DNA of 64,000 nucleotides from Linyphia triangularis (Eukaryota > Arthropoda > Arachnida > Araneae > Linyphiidae): positions 34,365,365 through 34,429,364 of the forward strand of contig OZ021722.1 of the NCBI GenBank assembly GCA_963978545.1, in the 5' to 3' direction. The position numbers and the translations under genes were made by a program. Positions 34,579-52,067 of the stretch are shown here, piece after piece; the stretch's first letter is position 1, and the number at the start of each line of letters is the position of its first letter. Below the pieces are notes generated by a model. It had not been told where the DNA came from. It made no database searches and saw nothing but the letters and a program-made list of their open reading frames with translations.

Positions 34579-36281
34579 CAGGGGTGTAGTGGAGCGGGAA
34601 CGGCGATCCTTTACCTTTTTAGAAGCAGGAACGGCGTTCCCTCACCTAAAAAAAAATTTAGTTTGTTTTTGTATTTAAAAAAAAAAATTGCATTTTTTTT
34701 TTCTTTACGTGCCCTTTAACGGAAAGTCAAATAAGAAAATGAAAAAGTTCTATAGTGAAAACTATGCCTTCGTATTCGATCCATAACTTCAGAGCTGAGC
34801 AGGCAAGTTCAAGTATTTGAAAAATACTTGAAAGAGGCGCGGCAACCCGCACATGGCCATTCCATCAACAATCCGATTGATGCATTAGACTCCCCCTCCC
34901 AGTCTTTCAATGTTTTAATGTTCAATGTCACCAAAATCAAAATGATATTGGTGTTTGTCCGTTAACCTAAAATATTACTCCTTATGTAATTGAATTTAAA
35001 TTAACGAAATAATTTCATATTAATTTATTATCTAGAATTCTAGAAAATATGGTTAATATGGGATCGAGATAAAATGTTGTCCCATGTTAGAATGTTTTGT
35101 ATAACTCTAAAACTAGACAAAAACCATTTAACTTTTTGTCATAGTGTAGGTGACAGATTAACCCTCTGAGTGTTCACGTAATGGGCGAAATTGTACATTT
35201 TTTTCCCTGAAATAATTTTTAAATCATATTTCTGATTCAAATAAATAATTTTTTATTTATTTAGTTTTAAATGGGTTTTAAACTATTATCCTAATAAAAA
35301 TATTTAAAAAACAAAATATTTCAAATTTTATTTATAAATTTAAAAGTGTTGAGTATTGCTGGAAAAACTGGGGATCAAAGGACTTATATATACGCCCATC
35401 AGAGGGAAAAAGTGTAAAAATATTGATGATATGCAAAAAACATGGGAAGTTTTGCACGGAAATTGTTTCTTATACAGAGAAATACTGGAACAAACTTAGA
35501 TAAAACCCGTCCCACAGAAATTTTCTGGTTGAGCCAAAGCTATCAAGAAAGAAGAACTTCTCTACATTTTCATTTCGAGAAGGAAAAAAACGTAAAACTC
35601 ATAATCGACGTCTGTAACAAACAATCTTTTTAATTCATTTTGAAAACAGATTTCGAGGAGCTACAGAATCTGGGAATTTATTCGATCCCATTGCATGTTA
35701 AGGAATCTCTGAAATTCTGGAAGTCAGATGGTCAAGTTAAATATAGGCTCTGAAAACACAGATAAGTTGACTACCCTATTATGATGAGCTCTAAGTCAAA
35801 TGTGTGTCTGAATCTAAATTCGATCTCTTATGGAAATTTTTCTGAATGAAAATTATTAAAAAAAATCTTGTCACTAATCTGTTTAAAATGTGTTGTAAGT
35901 AATCTGTTTAAAAATTGTTGTAAAAAGTCTGTTTAAAAATGTGTGTCAGTAATATGTTTGAAAATGTCTTATAATCCATTTATAAAGTGTAAAATAATCT
36001 GTTAAAATGGATTGTGCAAAGCGAATTGTTAAAAATCCATATAACTTAACAGTTTAAAAATTTATTTAAATAAAAAATGTCTAAACACACATTATTTTCT
36101 TTTAAATTTTTGAGGTGCTCGTAATCTGTTTTGAGATAACTAAAGTAGTATTAATAAAGTTATTTATTCTTCGTTGTCATTTTTACCCCCCCCCCCGGCG
36201 TATCCCCACAGAAAAAAAGTAAACATTTGTAACGACGAGACATGGCGTTCCCACACCTTTTCATTTTACACTACACCACTG
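34579..36281. mobile_element. Inner hAT-like element, 1703 bp, 8-bp target duplication
   Basis: Starts CAGGGGTGTAGTGGAGCGGG and ends with the inverted ...ACACTACACCACTG. Flanked by the perfect 8-bp duplication ACAAGGAC (34571-34578 and 36282-36289), which is the hAT target-site length. Removing it rejoins the interrupted tandem repeat of the surrounding element. No intact transposase frame, so non-autonomous or decayed. Confidence 0.88.
35162..35406. mobile_element. Possible piggyBac-like MITE
   Basis: Starts CCCTCTGAGTG after TTAA (35158-35161) and ends ...TGGGCG-like sequence then TCAGAGGG. The inverted ends share CCCTCTGA, and TGGGCG recurs further in. The right TTAA is missing (AAAA instead), so the call is weak. 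It is inside the inner hAT-like element. Confidence 0.4.
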
Positions 36282-38169
36282 ACAAGGACAGGCTCGCTTC
36301 ACTCTCTAGAAGGTTCATTAAAGCACCCTCCTCATCGAGAACCGAAAAATTTGCCCGTCGATACAATAACACAACCCCAATCACCCCCCTGAATTATTTT
36401 TACAAATGTTTATGAAAAGCAAAATTAGAAGGCAAAAACTACTTATGTTGAAAATTTCAGAGCTCTAGATCTATTAGAAGTCGCTTTGTAAAAATATTAA
36501 TTAAAAACAAATTACATTTTTTAAATTCTGCGTTTCAAAAATCTAATTAGAAGTCCAAACCTACATAGGTTGAAATTTTCAGAGGTGTACCTATATTTTA
36601 AGTCGCTTCGTAAAAAAAAATGTGTCATTCTGTTTGTCAAATGTACAATCTGAAGGTCAAAACTACTTATGCTGAAAATTTCTGAGCTGTAGCCTTATTA
36701 GAAATCGTTTTGTAATTTTTTTTAATTAGTTAAAAAACTAATTAAATTTTAACAATCCGTTTTTAAAAAGTCCAACTAAAAAAAGACCAAAACTACCGAT
36801 GTTGAAAATTTCAGAGCTGTACCTCTATTTGAAGTCGGTTGGTAAAAAAAATAATTAAAAACGAACTAATTAAAATTTTAACATTCCGTTTATCAAAGGT
36901 ACAATCAGAAGGCCAAAACTACTTATGTAAAAAATTGTATGTTCAGTTCTACACCTATTTTAAGCAGCTTTCTACAGATCCACACGCTCTTTGTTTTATT
37001 ATTATAAGACTCATTTGTATAAAAATAGCAATTCTTATAGCAAAAATAGCAATACAGTAAAATTAAAATAAGAATGTTTCTAAATTTTTGTGTATTTTCA
37101 AAAAATTTATGAATTTTTTTTTATTTTCCTAGTCGGGTCAAATTCTGTGTCAAAATGGCGATTTTACCCTACATGCCGTTTTATAAACTTATAAAAAAAA
37201 GTATTATTTTTATTTTTTTGAAATCGGAAACATTCCGGGATTTTGATTGCATTTCAGTGATACTTTATTTCAAATGTAAAACAGACGTTTAAAAGTTAAT
37301 TACCAACAGCCAACAAGTAAAAATTACAAAAAGCAACCCTAAATATAGAAGGCATCGTCATTACGCGTGTCCGAGAGGAAATATTCTTTTTAAATGCTTA
37401 GTAAAAACATTTGATGGTTATACACCCTTAACTTTCCAATTACTTTCTTCTTTATTTAGAGCAAGAGGATGTGATAAAAATCCGGCGAAAAACACTTAAT
37501 CAAGGTACGTACGAAATTGTCATCCGTGCTAATTAGAAATCGGAAATTTTGAGGCTGCCCCTTAAATTCTATCTAGCAATGACGCACTCGGCGATTTCAA
37601 TTTGTCCCGGTGCAAGACGCGTTTGAACATGAATGCGCATGCGTAAATGCCGATTTCAGAGATTGCACGTGATTTTCCAAATATTGCATTCTATTGGGGG
37701 AAAAATCGAATGTTTTGCAAATTCGTGCGAAAACGGCCCTTGAGGTTGCCGTAATTTCGTCTCCACATAGATTCGACATGCGCGAGATGGTTTGGCGCTT
37801 TAGCGTGCGCGTTTAAAAGTAGATTTAAAGCAAAATTGGCGCAGAATTGTGCTTAAATGTGGTTTTGTAGCAGGTTGGCGCAGGATACCACTTTTGGCGC
37901 GCGCTGGCGCAATTGGCGCAGAATTCCCACCCCTGCCATTTTGAAATTTGGGTATTATTTGCACTGAAGTTTGCTTAATTACATGTCAATTATAAAAAAG
38001 ATAAATTATCTCAATATATCCTTGTTTGTCATAAGAAAGTTTTGGTATTTTGCTTAATAGAATATAATGATTATAACGAAATAGGAAGAATTGAGAAAAT
38101 TACGAGTGTAAAAGAAAAATTTCTTTTCACTCTTGATTTCAACATTTTGTTCCCCTGAAGCTAATTATT

Positions 38170-38920
38170 AGTTAAAGTACGGGTCTGGAACATCGCACAA
38201 ATTTCAATTAAAAAAAAAAACTCCCTGCATTCAAATTTGACATGGATTGGTATAAAAATTTACCTAAATTAATAATACCCTAAATAAATAATTATAAATA
38301 AAAGTCAACTTGGCGACATGTTTAAACACTTGTTTTCAATTTATATCGGATTTCTACTGCAATTTTGGAGGTGGGGATGTTTAGAATACTTTAAAAGATA
38401 TTACAGTCAAACCCCGTTAACGCGAAGTCAATGGGGCCGTTGAAATTGCTCGCGTTAACCGAATTTCGTGTTAAACGAATAAATTAACGTTAAGTTTTAG
38501 CACGGTGAACTGCTTTCACTTCGCGTTGAAAGGGATTTCATGCTAAGCGATTTCGCGTTAACGGGTTTTGACTGTACTACAGCGATTTTGATTAAAATCG
38601 CTAGGAGCCGTTTTTTAAACAATTGCTGAAAAACATGTTTTCAATAGCAGCTACTTTATGCGCATGAGCACAATTTTGACGAAAAGCTTAATAACAGGTA
38701 ACATGTCCACCACTAACCCGTATGCAAGATTTTAACATTGGTAGGCCAATCCATTCGAGAAGAGTTATGGGGACCAGACTATCCCCCCCCCCCCCCCAAG
38801 ACCACTTTAAATATTTATATAAAAAAATTCAGGACGTTCCAAAACCTATAGAAATGGGGATTATTTTTTTTACAGAACGTAGTATTTTTAATACCCTATA
38901 TCACATATAGGGTAATTAAA
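38170..38920 (+). repeat. Dispersed repeat D, copy 1 (interrupted by a MITE)
   Basis: Matches 55200-55850 along most of its length: TGGAACATCGCACAA-TTTCA, TTTGGAGGTGGGGATGTTTA, TATGCGCATGAGCACAATTT and GGGGACCAGA blocks in the same order. It ends near ACCCTATATCACATATAGGG. A 171-bp MITE sits inside it (38404-38574) that copy 2 lacks. Confidence 0.8.
38404..38574. mobile_element. Pogo/Tigger-like MITE, 171 bp
   Basis: Inverted ends CAGTCAAACCCCGTTAACGC and the complement of GCGTTAACGGGTTTTGACTG, flanked by TA on each side. This is the layout of Tc1/mariner-superfamily (pogo-like) MITEs. The corresponding position in the related repeat near 55531 lacks it. Confidence 0.85.
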
Positions 38921-40528
38921 AGTAAAAATAGTTTATTGAGTTGTTTATAAAAAGTTACAATTTTAATAAAAGTGTGTTTATGACAAAGTAGCAAATCAGA
39001 TTAAAAGTTAAATGTAATAAATTGTTTCTTTAAAAAAATCCATTCTTACAATTAAATACAAATTAATTTAAAAATACAAGATCGATTAACGCTTGCAATG
39101 CAAGTTTAATATTTTGTGAATCCAGCAGAAATTACTAACATGTTTAAATCATTCTAAAAATTATGGATGATTCGTTCAAAAAGGATTGCACAGAAAACCG
39201 TTTATGAATTGTACTTGATTAAAGGAAAAATGGATACATATATGTTAGAACATTTTGTGGCTCAAAAAAATGCATTTTAGAATACTCTCTTCATAAATGT
39301 CCCAATGATTTTCTAAATGTTCCGAGAAAAGAAACCGCCTGAAAGGCAACATGAAACTTCAATACGGAAGCCGTCAAAATGAAATGGATTCTGGGATAAG
39401 TGGCCTAACATTTCCACCACAAAGGAAGCAGTTCCTCATGCCACAGCGTTCATGGTCAAAACAACTCCCTCTCAACATCTTTCACGGATGACCGACTCCG
39501 CGGAAGACATGATGCCGCTGACACCAAGGACCGACGCCCGCGAGCAAAATAACTCGGAAAAAGTCATCAGATATTACAAGTCAAACACGGCGAGCATATG
39601 TTAGCACAAAACACAATGTGAACTGCAAAAAAAAGAATTCTGCGAATGTGAGATTGAATCATTTGACTAGGAACAAAAACCTGTTCGAAATTCCAAAATA
39701 TTGTTAATATTGCATCAATAACGTATACACTGCTTTCCTCTATAATTCAAGAACCTTAAGGTCACCTGTGTTCCAGGGTAAATTGCTTATTCAAACGATA
39801 TCATGATCTTCCAAAAACCAATCAATAAGACAAAGCCCACTTAAATAAAAATTGCCTTTGAAGTTTGAACTAGAAAATTGACTGCTTGGTTTGTAAATCC
39901 GATAACTATAAGTAACTATTTTCAATACTAGGATGTCAAGCCAGCAACTTTCGACAACATTTGTATCACTCCTTACAGCTGTAATAAACATAGAAACCTA
40001 CAGGGAAAATTAAGCAAAATAAGGGCCAAAAATAATTTGTTTGCCGTTCATTCCATCGATAGTTCATTCAAAACCCAACTAATATCATGAGTAAACAATG
40101 CGTAACCAAAGATGAAAAGAAAGGTGACTCATGATTGACCTGAAAAGAAGAGTCACAAATGTGATCAAATGCAGCGACAAGGTCCGGGATATGCATAAAT
40201 TTATGAGATCCAAGGCCGTCACTCGGTGGAAAAATTCAGCTGTCCCTTCTATCGTCATCATCAGTTTTATCACCAGTTTACAAAGTCGAACACACAAGGC
40301 CAGTGTTAAGTTTCAGCTTCAGGACTAGTTTACTATCAACCCACTGCACACGCGACAAGCACGGCATTCACATAAAATGAAAAATGGAACCTTGTTTTAT
40401 TTGTGCAGGCAGGGCTAAACTGAAGATTTGTAACATCAAGAAAGGTCTAAAGCTACATATTTTCGATTTTGAGACAGGCATAAAAAAATCGATCTAGGAC
40501 TCAGGGTCTTGTCCACTTAACCCTAGGC
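38921..40528. other. No gene recognised
   Basis: Less AT-rich islands occur at about 39330-39560 and 40100-40330. They contain short open frames but no motif I recognise, no convincing splice sites and no FMNL N-terminal sequence. Confidence 0.5.
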
Positions 40529-41208
40529 CAGCGTTTACCACTAACTTTTAGAGGCGGGCCGTATAACTTACGTTGGAGCTTACAGCGGGCCGGATACACC
40601 AAAATATGTATCTTTAATTAATTATCAATTTAGTAATGTATAGCATTTCTCAAAACTGGAGAATAAAAAATTATCTTAGTAAAAATTACAATTGATATTT
40701 GATTTTTCTTTCTTTCAAATAATTAAAAAAAAAATAGTAGTTTTCATTATTTTAAATCAAAGTCTAAAAAAGAAGTGAATCTTTTGTTTCAACTTGTTAG
40801 TGTGACTCATAAGTATTTAAAATGCACTTCCAGATTACTCCGTTTTAGTCAATATCACTAGTGACTTGTGAGAAGATGACGGTCGAAATTGTTCAGTTAT
40901 TTTATGATAGATTCAATGTCTTTCGGAGTATTTGTTGCAGTCGGTTTTAATAAATTGTCCAAACGAGATTCAGTTAAGTTATTCCCGTATTTATTCTTGA
41001 TGCAAACCACCTTGCTGAAAGCTTGTTCATATAGTTTCTTCGGGCACGTAGAGGAGAAATCTGTTCTACATAGTTAACACATATTATTTCGGATAAATTA
41101 AAGTTATGTAAAAAAAAGTCCATCCCGTGAAATTTGATATTCTGCGGGCCGCAGAAAAATCCGTCGTGGGCCAAATCCGTCCCGCGGGCCGCGTAGTGGC
41201 TAACGCTG
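40529..41208. mobile_element. hAT-like non-autonomous element, 680 bp
   Basis: Ends CAGCGTTTACCACTA and inverted TAGTGGCTAACGCTG, 13 of 15 matching. Flanked by CCCTAGGC (40521-40528) and CTCTAGGC (41209-41216), an 8-bp target duplication with one mismatch. Subterminal GC-rich GCGGGCCG blocks at both ends. No transposase; interior is AT-rich. Confidence 0.87.
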
Positions 41209-41216
41209 CTCTAGGC

Positions 41217-43214
41217 GATAGCCACATTAATTATGGTAATTAATCTACAAATGTTTGCAACTTGCTTGAATACACAGTGAAATGTGACGTTTGCGTACAC
41301 AAAAACATTCCCTACAATTGAACATATGTTGAAATGATAGGAGGAATTACAATGCGTACAACAGAAGATTTACCTGTCATTTTATATTCCAATTTCATTT
41401 AGTTTTCAGAAAAATAGGGCTAGATTTTCCAAATTATTAAATCCCAAACAATTAGGGATAGATTAATACATAAATAACTTTTAAATCGGTGAGATTGTAT
41501 TTCAATGATACGAATTCGATGCTTTTCTACATGAATGTTTAAATTAAATAACCAACACTTCCGACAAAGTTTTTGGTATTTTGTTTTGCTATACCTAAAT
41601 TTAAGGTATTAAAATATTTAAAGTGTGACTTAAGTCTCATAGTCCTCCATAACAGCACACTTTTCTTTCCCTTCTTTTTTCTCCATTTAAAATTTGGCGC
41701 TTTTTTTTTCCTTTCTATTTTTAATAATTGCTGAAGCATTTCGAGGAGACGATCACTCTCATCCGAATCCGCACTAGCTCTTAATAATCTCTACCCACTC
41801 TTTTATTGCAAAAAGTTTAGCAATCTTGGCTAGACCTGGCATTTTGATTGTAAGCAAGTTGGATTGTAACAACAGTCATTGTAATTAAAAAGCCTCTTCT
41901 ACACGTTTCTATTCGGCAACATCAGGTCCAGATACCAAATGTGTACAATTTGGCCACATTTGATTAAAATTTCAACTCTCCTGAAGTTAAACATCCGATT
42001 CCAAAAACTATACAAAAATAGAATATTTTTTAATATATCGTCAAGCTGGAAAGTTTGGAGACAAAACCTGTCTCCAAATATCCAAGTTCTAATTCGATAT
42101 CCCTATTTGTACTCAAGCTGTGAAAAATTGACCTTTTTTTAGTAATGTACGAGAACGTAGAATTTCGGGCAGAGCCTTTGTTATGCAATGCAAAGTAGAT
42201 GTTATAGAAAAAAAGCGACAAAATTAGACTCGCTTGTAATAAAAGAAATAGACTAAAAAATAAGTGGGTTTTTTTCCAACTACTTTTCAATATATGTTGA
42301 ATATAGGTGTTGTAAACGAGTAGGGACCTTCTGGAAACAGTTTATGTATGGGAGTGTCCCAAGTTTTTACTTTTAGTCGGTTACAATACAATATACATTT
42401 ATTGATAGAATTTCTTTTTAACGAAATGGCTACACAAAGTTATAAACACCTTTTAAATCAAATAAATAGATGGGTGGAAAAATGAAGACATGTTTTGAAC
42501 TGTTCTTCACATTATTTCAAATATAAAGCAGGAACCACGGTCTTATATTATTCTTTCCACTGTACTTTTTATTTGCACCAGCAAACATTCGATTAAAATT
42601 ACCTGCCAAAATACAATGAAGTATTCGGTTGCCGATAGGCGAAGGTATCGTCAGAACGAAAAAAGTTTCCATCGATATAAAATTATGCGATTGCCTTTTT
42701 CATTACTTACTGCGCATTAAAAATGGTCCTTCCTCTACGCAGGAGAATGCAAGTGACAAATAACGAGTAGCTAATGAAAATTAAGATTATTAATTATTAA
42801 CTAGTGACAGCCTGCGCATTTAACGTTGTTTACAGAAATTACTTTTTTTAAGTTTATCAGAGTTGGATATTATACTCTCCTTCTGAGAGATATAAGATTC
42901 CTTGGATTTCCTTAAAGTGCTTAAATTTTCTATTTTGTATGGTGCTTCTATCTGTTGTATACTATCACAAATTAATAAATTTTTGGACACTTTCTGAACT
43001 TTTAAATTTGATTTTTAAACAAATAGCACAATGTATAAACTATTCGCCAAAAACGAGGTCTTAGCCTTTGAATTGGTATATCAGTTATCAATTTCAATTT
43101 TACCTAATTTTTTTTATAAACTTTTATCAAAGGGATCGTCACAAAAAACAATTAATCGAATTTGAAAAAGTATTGCATACAATATTTTCCATAATCTGGG
43201 GCAAAAAATATCTT
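41217..43214. other. No gene recognised
   Basis: AT-rich sequence with no supported element or exon. Confidence 0.5.
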
Positions 43215-43720
43215 TAATCCATAATAATAAAAACTGTCTGTCTGTCTCGTTTTAGAAAGCTACTTAAGATAAACGCAGGACTTTGAAATTTTCACCGTAA
43301 GTAGATTTAACTTTCTTATTGGACTTTTGAAAAACAGAATAATAAAATTTTAGTGACTTTTTTTTTAATTAATTAAAAAAAAAAAATCTTATGAAATGAC
43401 TTCTAATAGGTGTACAGCTCAGAAATTTCAATATAAGTAGTTTTGGCCTTCTATTTCGACTTTTGACAAACACAATGTTAAAATATTCTCAGAGGGGACA
43501 GGAGGGTTGTGTTATTGTATTAATGGGGAATTTTTTGTTTCTCGACATGGATGAGAGTTTTTATTTTAAGTATTTACGTTTCAATTAATTTTTTGGCGAG
43601 TGAAGCAAGCATATGCTTGCGCAGTGATGAACCTTTTACCAAGCGAAGCGAATCTGAGCTTGAGCTGTAATGAATTTCTCAGCGAGCGAAGCGATTCTGT
43701 TCGTGAAACGCCAAAAGCTG
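43215..43720 (-). repeat. Inverted copy of the 34430-37030 dispersed repeat
   Basis: Reverse complement carries the same phrases as 36282-37030: AATACAATAACACAACCC, GAAGGCCAAAACTACTTATA, TTTCTGAGCTGTACACCTAT, AAGTAGCTTTCTAAAACGAG and TTTTTATTATTATGGATT. It also has GCTTCGCTCGCT-type units. Shorter, without the hAT insertion. Confidence 0.72.
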
Positions 43721-45883
43721 AGATCTATATACAAATGACGGGTCTCCGCAACGTGCGAGTCATACAAATATATATACATATACACCAGTCAATGAATCTT
43801 TTCTGAAATGATTCTGATTAAGAAAATTTAAATTTTTTGCACGTAGGTATAAAAATAATATACAAGATTATGATCAATTATAACGTATGCTATAGGTTTC
43901 AAGTCGATGAAACATTAGGAAATGGGTCAAAATTGAGTCCCAATACTTGATACACCAAACAGCGACTCGAAATATAACTTGTAAATACTAGAGTTACACT
44001 GTTCCTCAATAACGTTTTTTTTATTAATTTGGAATTTGATGCTCCTGGTTGAGACCGACTGTAACCGTAGAAGCAGATTTCTTTAGAAAAGAATGATATT
44101 CCGGAAGCAGAACAACGATAATGTCGCAGCAAATAAAAAAGGTGTCGCAGAAAACATTGGCCATTTCCTTTTTGACACAGCACAAAGAAAGGGTAAAACG
44201 TAACAAAAAACCTCACGGGCAGTAAAACAATTTGCTGCCGATTTTAATAGAGTTGATTTTTATTTTTCAAAATTGTGTTTCATAGCGAGATTCCTTTAAT
44301 TCATTAGGAAAAAAGCAAATATATTTTCTTTTTGAAATAAGTTTTTTTAAAGATTAATTTTATCTATACATATAACAAAAAGAGTTGCAATAACGTCTGG
44401 AATTCGTACTCATGGAAATTGGACTAGCTATGGAGTTATTTCATTGGATATGTTAATTACCTTCGTATGAACTACTTACATTGCTTTATTTCTGAGCAAA
44501 CTATTCCTTAAAGCACATAAGTCATTATTATTTTTACATACTATATATATATTTTTTAACTTTAAGTGACTTTCTTAAGCATTCCCTTACGTTCGCTACT
44601 CATTGCTATCAAGTTTTTAACTTTCATTCCAAAATTTTATTTAAGTTATGTTTATTATTAAAGTGATTTTATTAAAAATTGTAAGACATCAATTATTTCC
44701 CAAAACATATAAATTATTTTAATATTAAAATTAACCTAATTTTTGCTGTTAATATCGTTGGCGCTTCACGGAACATCACGTAAGAAGTACATGCAAATAT
44801 TTCTCAAATATCTTAAAAACAGGTTTCATGCAATCTATTATAACAATTTTTAATAGTAAAGTCATTCTCAATTTAACAAATCAACTGGACTTAACAAAAG
44901 CCGAAACGATAATCTTCGCAAAATAGTAATTAAAAATTTATTAATTTACGAGTTTTGAATAATGAAAAAGGTATTAATGAGCCGTTTAGCAAACCAAGAA
45001 AGACACATTGAAATCGGAGATTAGATCATTTCCTGGGATGCAGACAGTGACGCAAAATTGTTTCCTGCAACAAAATTACAACAAACACAGTAGTGGAAAA
45101 TCCACTTTCTCTTTTCACGGAGGATTTCTTCATGACAGAGTGAATCACACGAAGAGATGGAGGTAGTAGGGTATGCTAGAGCACTTTTTTTTTTTTAAAC
45201 CGTATCTGGTGTGTACCACCATGCATGCATCGTTGGAAAAGAAAACCAGAAGTCCTACGAAACTGAAACTTAATTCCGCAATGTCTCCAGAGGTGAAAGT
45301 GGGAATAAAAATATAAAGAGGAAAGCTAATCACAGTGTCACGATCTATCGCACGCTTACGTGTAAAAATCATTTTGTTTCCTTGAGGAAAGACAGTTCAA
45401 AGAAAGACCTCTCACGCTTACTTTTGATGGTGGAGGTTCTTTTTGTATGAGTGTGCGGTGGAAGTGGAAAGAATAATGAGTTCAGCACAATATAGCTGTA
45501 TTTTAAGTTCAATTTCCTCTGCCAGAGTATTTCTCAACATAGTGACTAAAATAGTTTTTTTAATATAATCATGATTAAAATTTAAAGACAAACAGTTTTT
45601 GTAAAAAGCAGTTGAGATACACATACAAAGGGAGGTTTTTATGTATTTACGTATCATAATGATAAATGAAACAACACCGCAAAAAAAAAATACATAGTGC
45701 ACAGCGGGGGATATGTGAAAGACTGGAGTAAACATCCATATGGAAAATCACAGAACTTAAAGAGTTGACCTTTAGTAAGAGACATGATCTCTCCCGTCAT
45801 CAGTGTTTGCACTGTATTCTCTCTCGTACTTCACATGAGCTCCTTTATGAGCTCTAGTGGCTAAATTACTCCTTCCACCTTTA
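43721..45883. other. No gene recognised
   Basis: Several open frames of 60-105 residues on the minus strand (for example 43899-44216 and 45418-45735) have no recognisable domain. I regard them as chance frames. Confidence 0.5.
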
Positions 45884-46086
45884 CACTGTTAAAAAAAATT
45901 GTCCACCATGCACCAAAATTTGGTTCCCATTTAGCTGCCACCAACATTTGGTGCTTAGTTTCGCGATTTAATGGTGCTTACGGTCCGAGGTTGCACCATT
46001 AAATCGTGAAACTAAGCACCAAATGTTGGTGGCAGCTAAATGGGAACCAATTTTTGGTGCAAGGTGGAACAAAATTTTTAACAGTG
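45884..46086 (+). mobile_element. Palindromic MITE, 203 bp, copy 1
   Basis: Almost the whole element is one inverted repeat with arms of about 95 bp (CACTGTTAAAAA... to ...TTTTTAACAGTG), flanked by TA. Internal landmarks: TGGTTCCCATTTAGCTGCC and ACCAACATTTGGTGCTTAGT. The short centre (CTTACGGTCCGAGGTT) gives it a direction. Tc1/mariner-like by its TA target. Confidence 0.9.
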
Positions 46087-46679
46087 TAGGGTTGATTTAA
46101 AGTGAAAGAAAGTTCCCAATATATTGAAACTTTCCGCAAGGCGTCTCTTCAAAGCGTCCCATACATGGTTGACGAATTATGGATTAGAAGAGTGGTCTGG
46201 CGTACGTACACAGAGATTTCAACCAATGGGAAGTGTCCTCAGTAACAAAAAATGATGTCATCAGTAAAATAAAAATTGCAGTTAAAAAATTAAGTGCATA
46301 AAAATATCCACCTTAAAAGATTAATTCCTAATACATATGATGACAATTGCAGAAATGAAAGAGCCCCCCCCCCCCCTCCCCTCCAAAACAAAGCTGAACT
46401 TCATGTAAAAGCGAGAGGAACGGAGGGGAAGGGGGGGGGGAACCACTAGAATAAAGCACAAGTCAAACAACATTTGGGAAAAAAGAATTACATACTTAAA
46501 CAATACATTATATTGCCAAAGAACTGAATCTAATTGAATCCAGTTTGATAATTAAGTAAATTTTTTGTCTAGTATAAAAAAAAATATAAATATATACTAT
46601 TAAAATTAAAAATTTAAAAACGGATTATATAAAAATATTGGACAACATAAAAATTTTAGGCATTTTACATCGATTTACA

Positions 46680-46970
46680 TCAGTGACACCGATCACCACA
46701 CCGTTACAAACCAGGGAGGTAGTGGTTATAACATCAGAGCAAATCGCGATAATAGCGGCGCAACTATGGATGAAATAGATCATCACTAAAAGGTAAATAC
46801 TTGTAATAGCATTCCCCATACCAGCGCAAATCTCGGAATAGAGGCTATTGCATCAGCTTAACACCCGGTGAAAATGATCATCGTAACACTGTAAATATCG
46901 TAAAAAGACTCTCCTCCCACACCATATCAGCGATAATCTCGGTAATAGCGAAAGTATTGACTAATTTCAA
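46680..46970 (+). repeat. Possible degenerate repeat with AATCKCGRTAATAGCG phrases
   Basis: Three related phrases: AAATCGCGATAATAGCGGCG (about 46740), AAATCTCGGAATAGAGGC (about 46828) and GATAATCTCGGTAATAGCGA (about 46931). They may be remains of a diverged tandem repeat of about 90-105 bp. Weak. Confidence 0.35.
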
Positions 46971-47644
46971 GAGCATTGGAAAAGACTAGGGGGGGGGGGG
47001 GGGAATTCGTGTAAGTTTTTTCCGTAGGTTTCAAAGAAAATCAGTAAAAAGAAAAAAACATTAAAAACTACAGAAAATTCGTACGAGTTGGCATCTATGC
47101 GTACAGAAGCGCAGTACGGATTTTAAAATCTTTCATTCAAAGCCACATTCTGATAAAGCATTTCATAAAAGTCAATAAACACGATTTAGAAACCAATATT
47201 TTATCATTAGACTTACATGGTGCTGGAAAAAGCAATTACAGTAAAAAGTTATTACAATTTGATTTGCACTCACTCATGGAGAGCTTAGTTCGCCAATAAT
47301 ACATGACTCATGAAGAGCCTCAAGTATAAGAATGCATATGAAAAGTAGGTATTGTTGACAGAGGTGAACTCTTTGAGTTGTGATTTTCAGTATTGATGCA
47401 TCTGCACACTAACAGTACTCTATTCTTTTATATGTAACTTTAAACCATGTATTTTTATGACCGTTGTCTGATTTATCATTATGATACGCAAGGTTTTTTT
47501 TTTATATGAATTTCATGTGTCTAAGACGGTTCACTGGAACGTTATTAGCCAAAAACTAATATTTTTTTTTAATTTTAACCATGAGAGTATAAAATAGTCA
47601 TCTGGTTTTCAGCACTTAAGAGCAAGTTTCCTAATATCCATCTA

Positions 47645-52067
<4,423 letters not shown>

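Larger units (their letters stand above)
34430..37030 (+). repeat. Dispersed repeat copy with internal 110-130 bp tandem units
   Basis: The left part (34440-34578) has degenerate units with ACAAGCTCGCTGAAAATTTA. The right part (36282-37030) has CGAGAACCGAAAAATTTGCC and five tandem units of about 110-130 bp around AAAACTACTTATGTTGAAAA, TTTCAGAGCTGTACCTCTAT and AAGTCGCTTTGT. A shorter copy of the same sequence lies inverted at 43215-43720. Interrupted by the element at 34579-36281. Confidence 0.7.
34076..37935. mobile_element. Outer hAT-like non-autonomous element with nested insertions
   Basis: Ends CAGGGGTGGGAAGTGC at left and the inverted ...GAATTCCCACCCCTG at right, giving terminal inverted repeats of at least 12 bp. 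CCATTT flanks both sides (34070-34075 and 37936-37941), a 6-bp match where hAT elements normally make 8 bp. CAGGGGTGGG ends are typical of hAT elements. Internal DNA is occupied by other repeats (see 34430-37030 and 34579-36281). No transposase is seen. Confidence 0.7.

Noticed and set aside
46625..46819. Minus-strand frame starting MGNA, like the FMNL N-terminus
   Set aside because: After the first four residues there is no FMNL similarity, no GBD sequence and no splice logic leading to 31987; a chance match.
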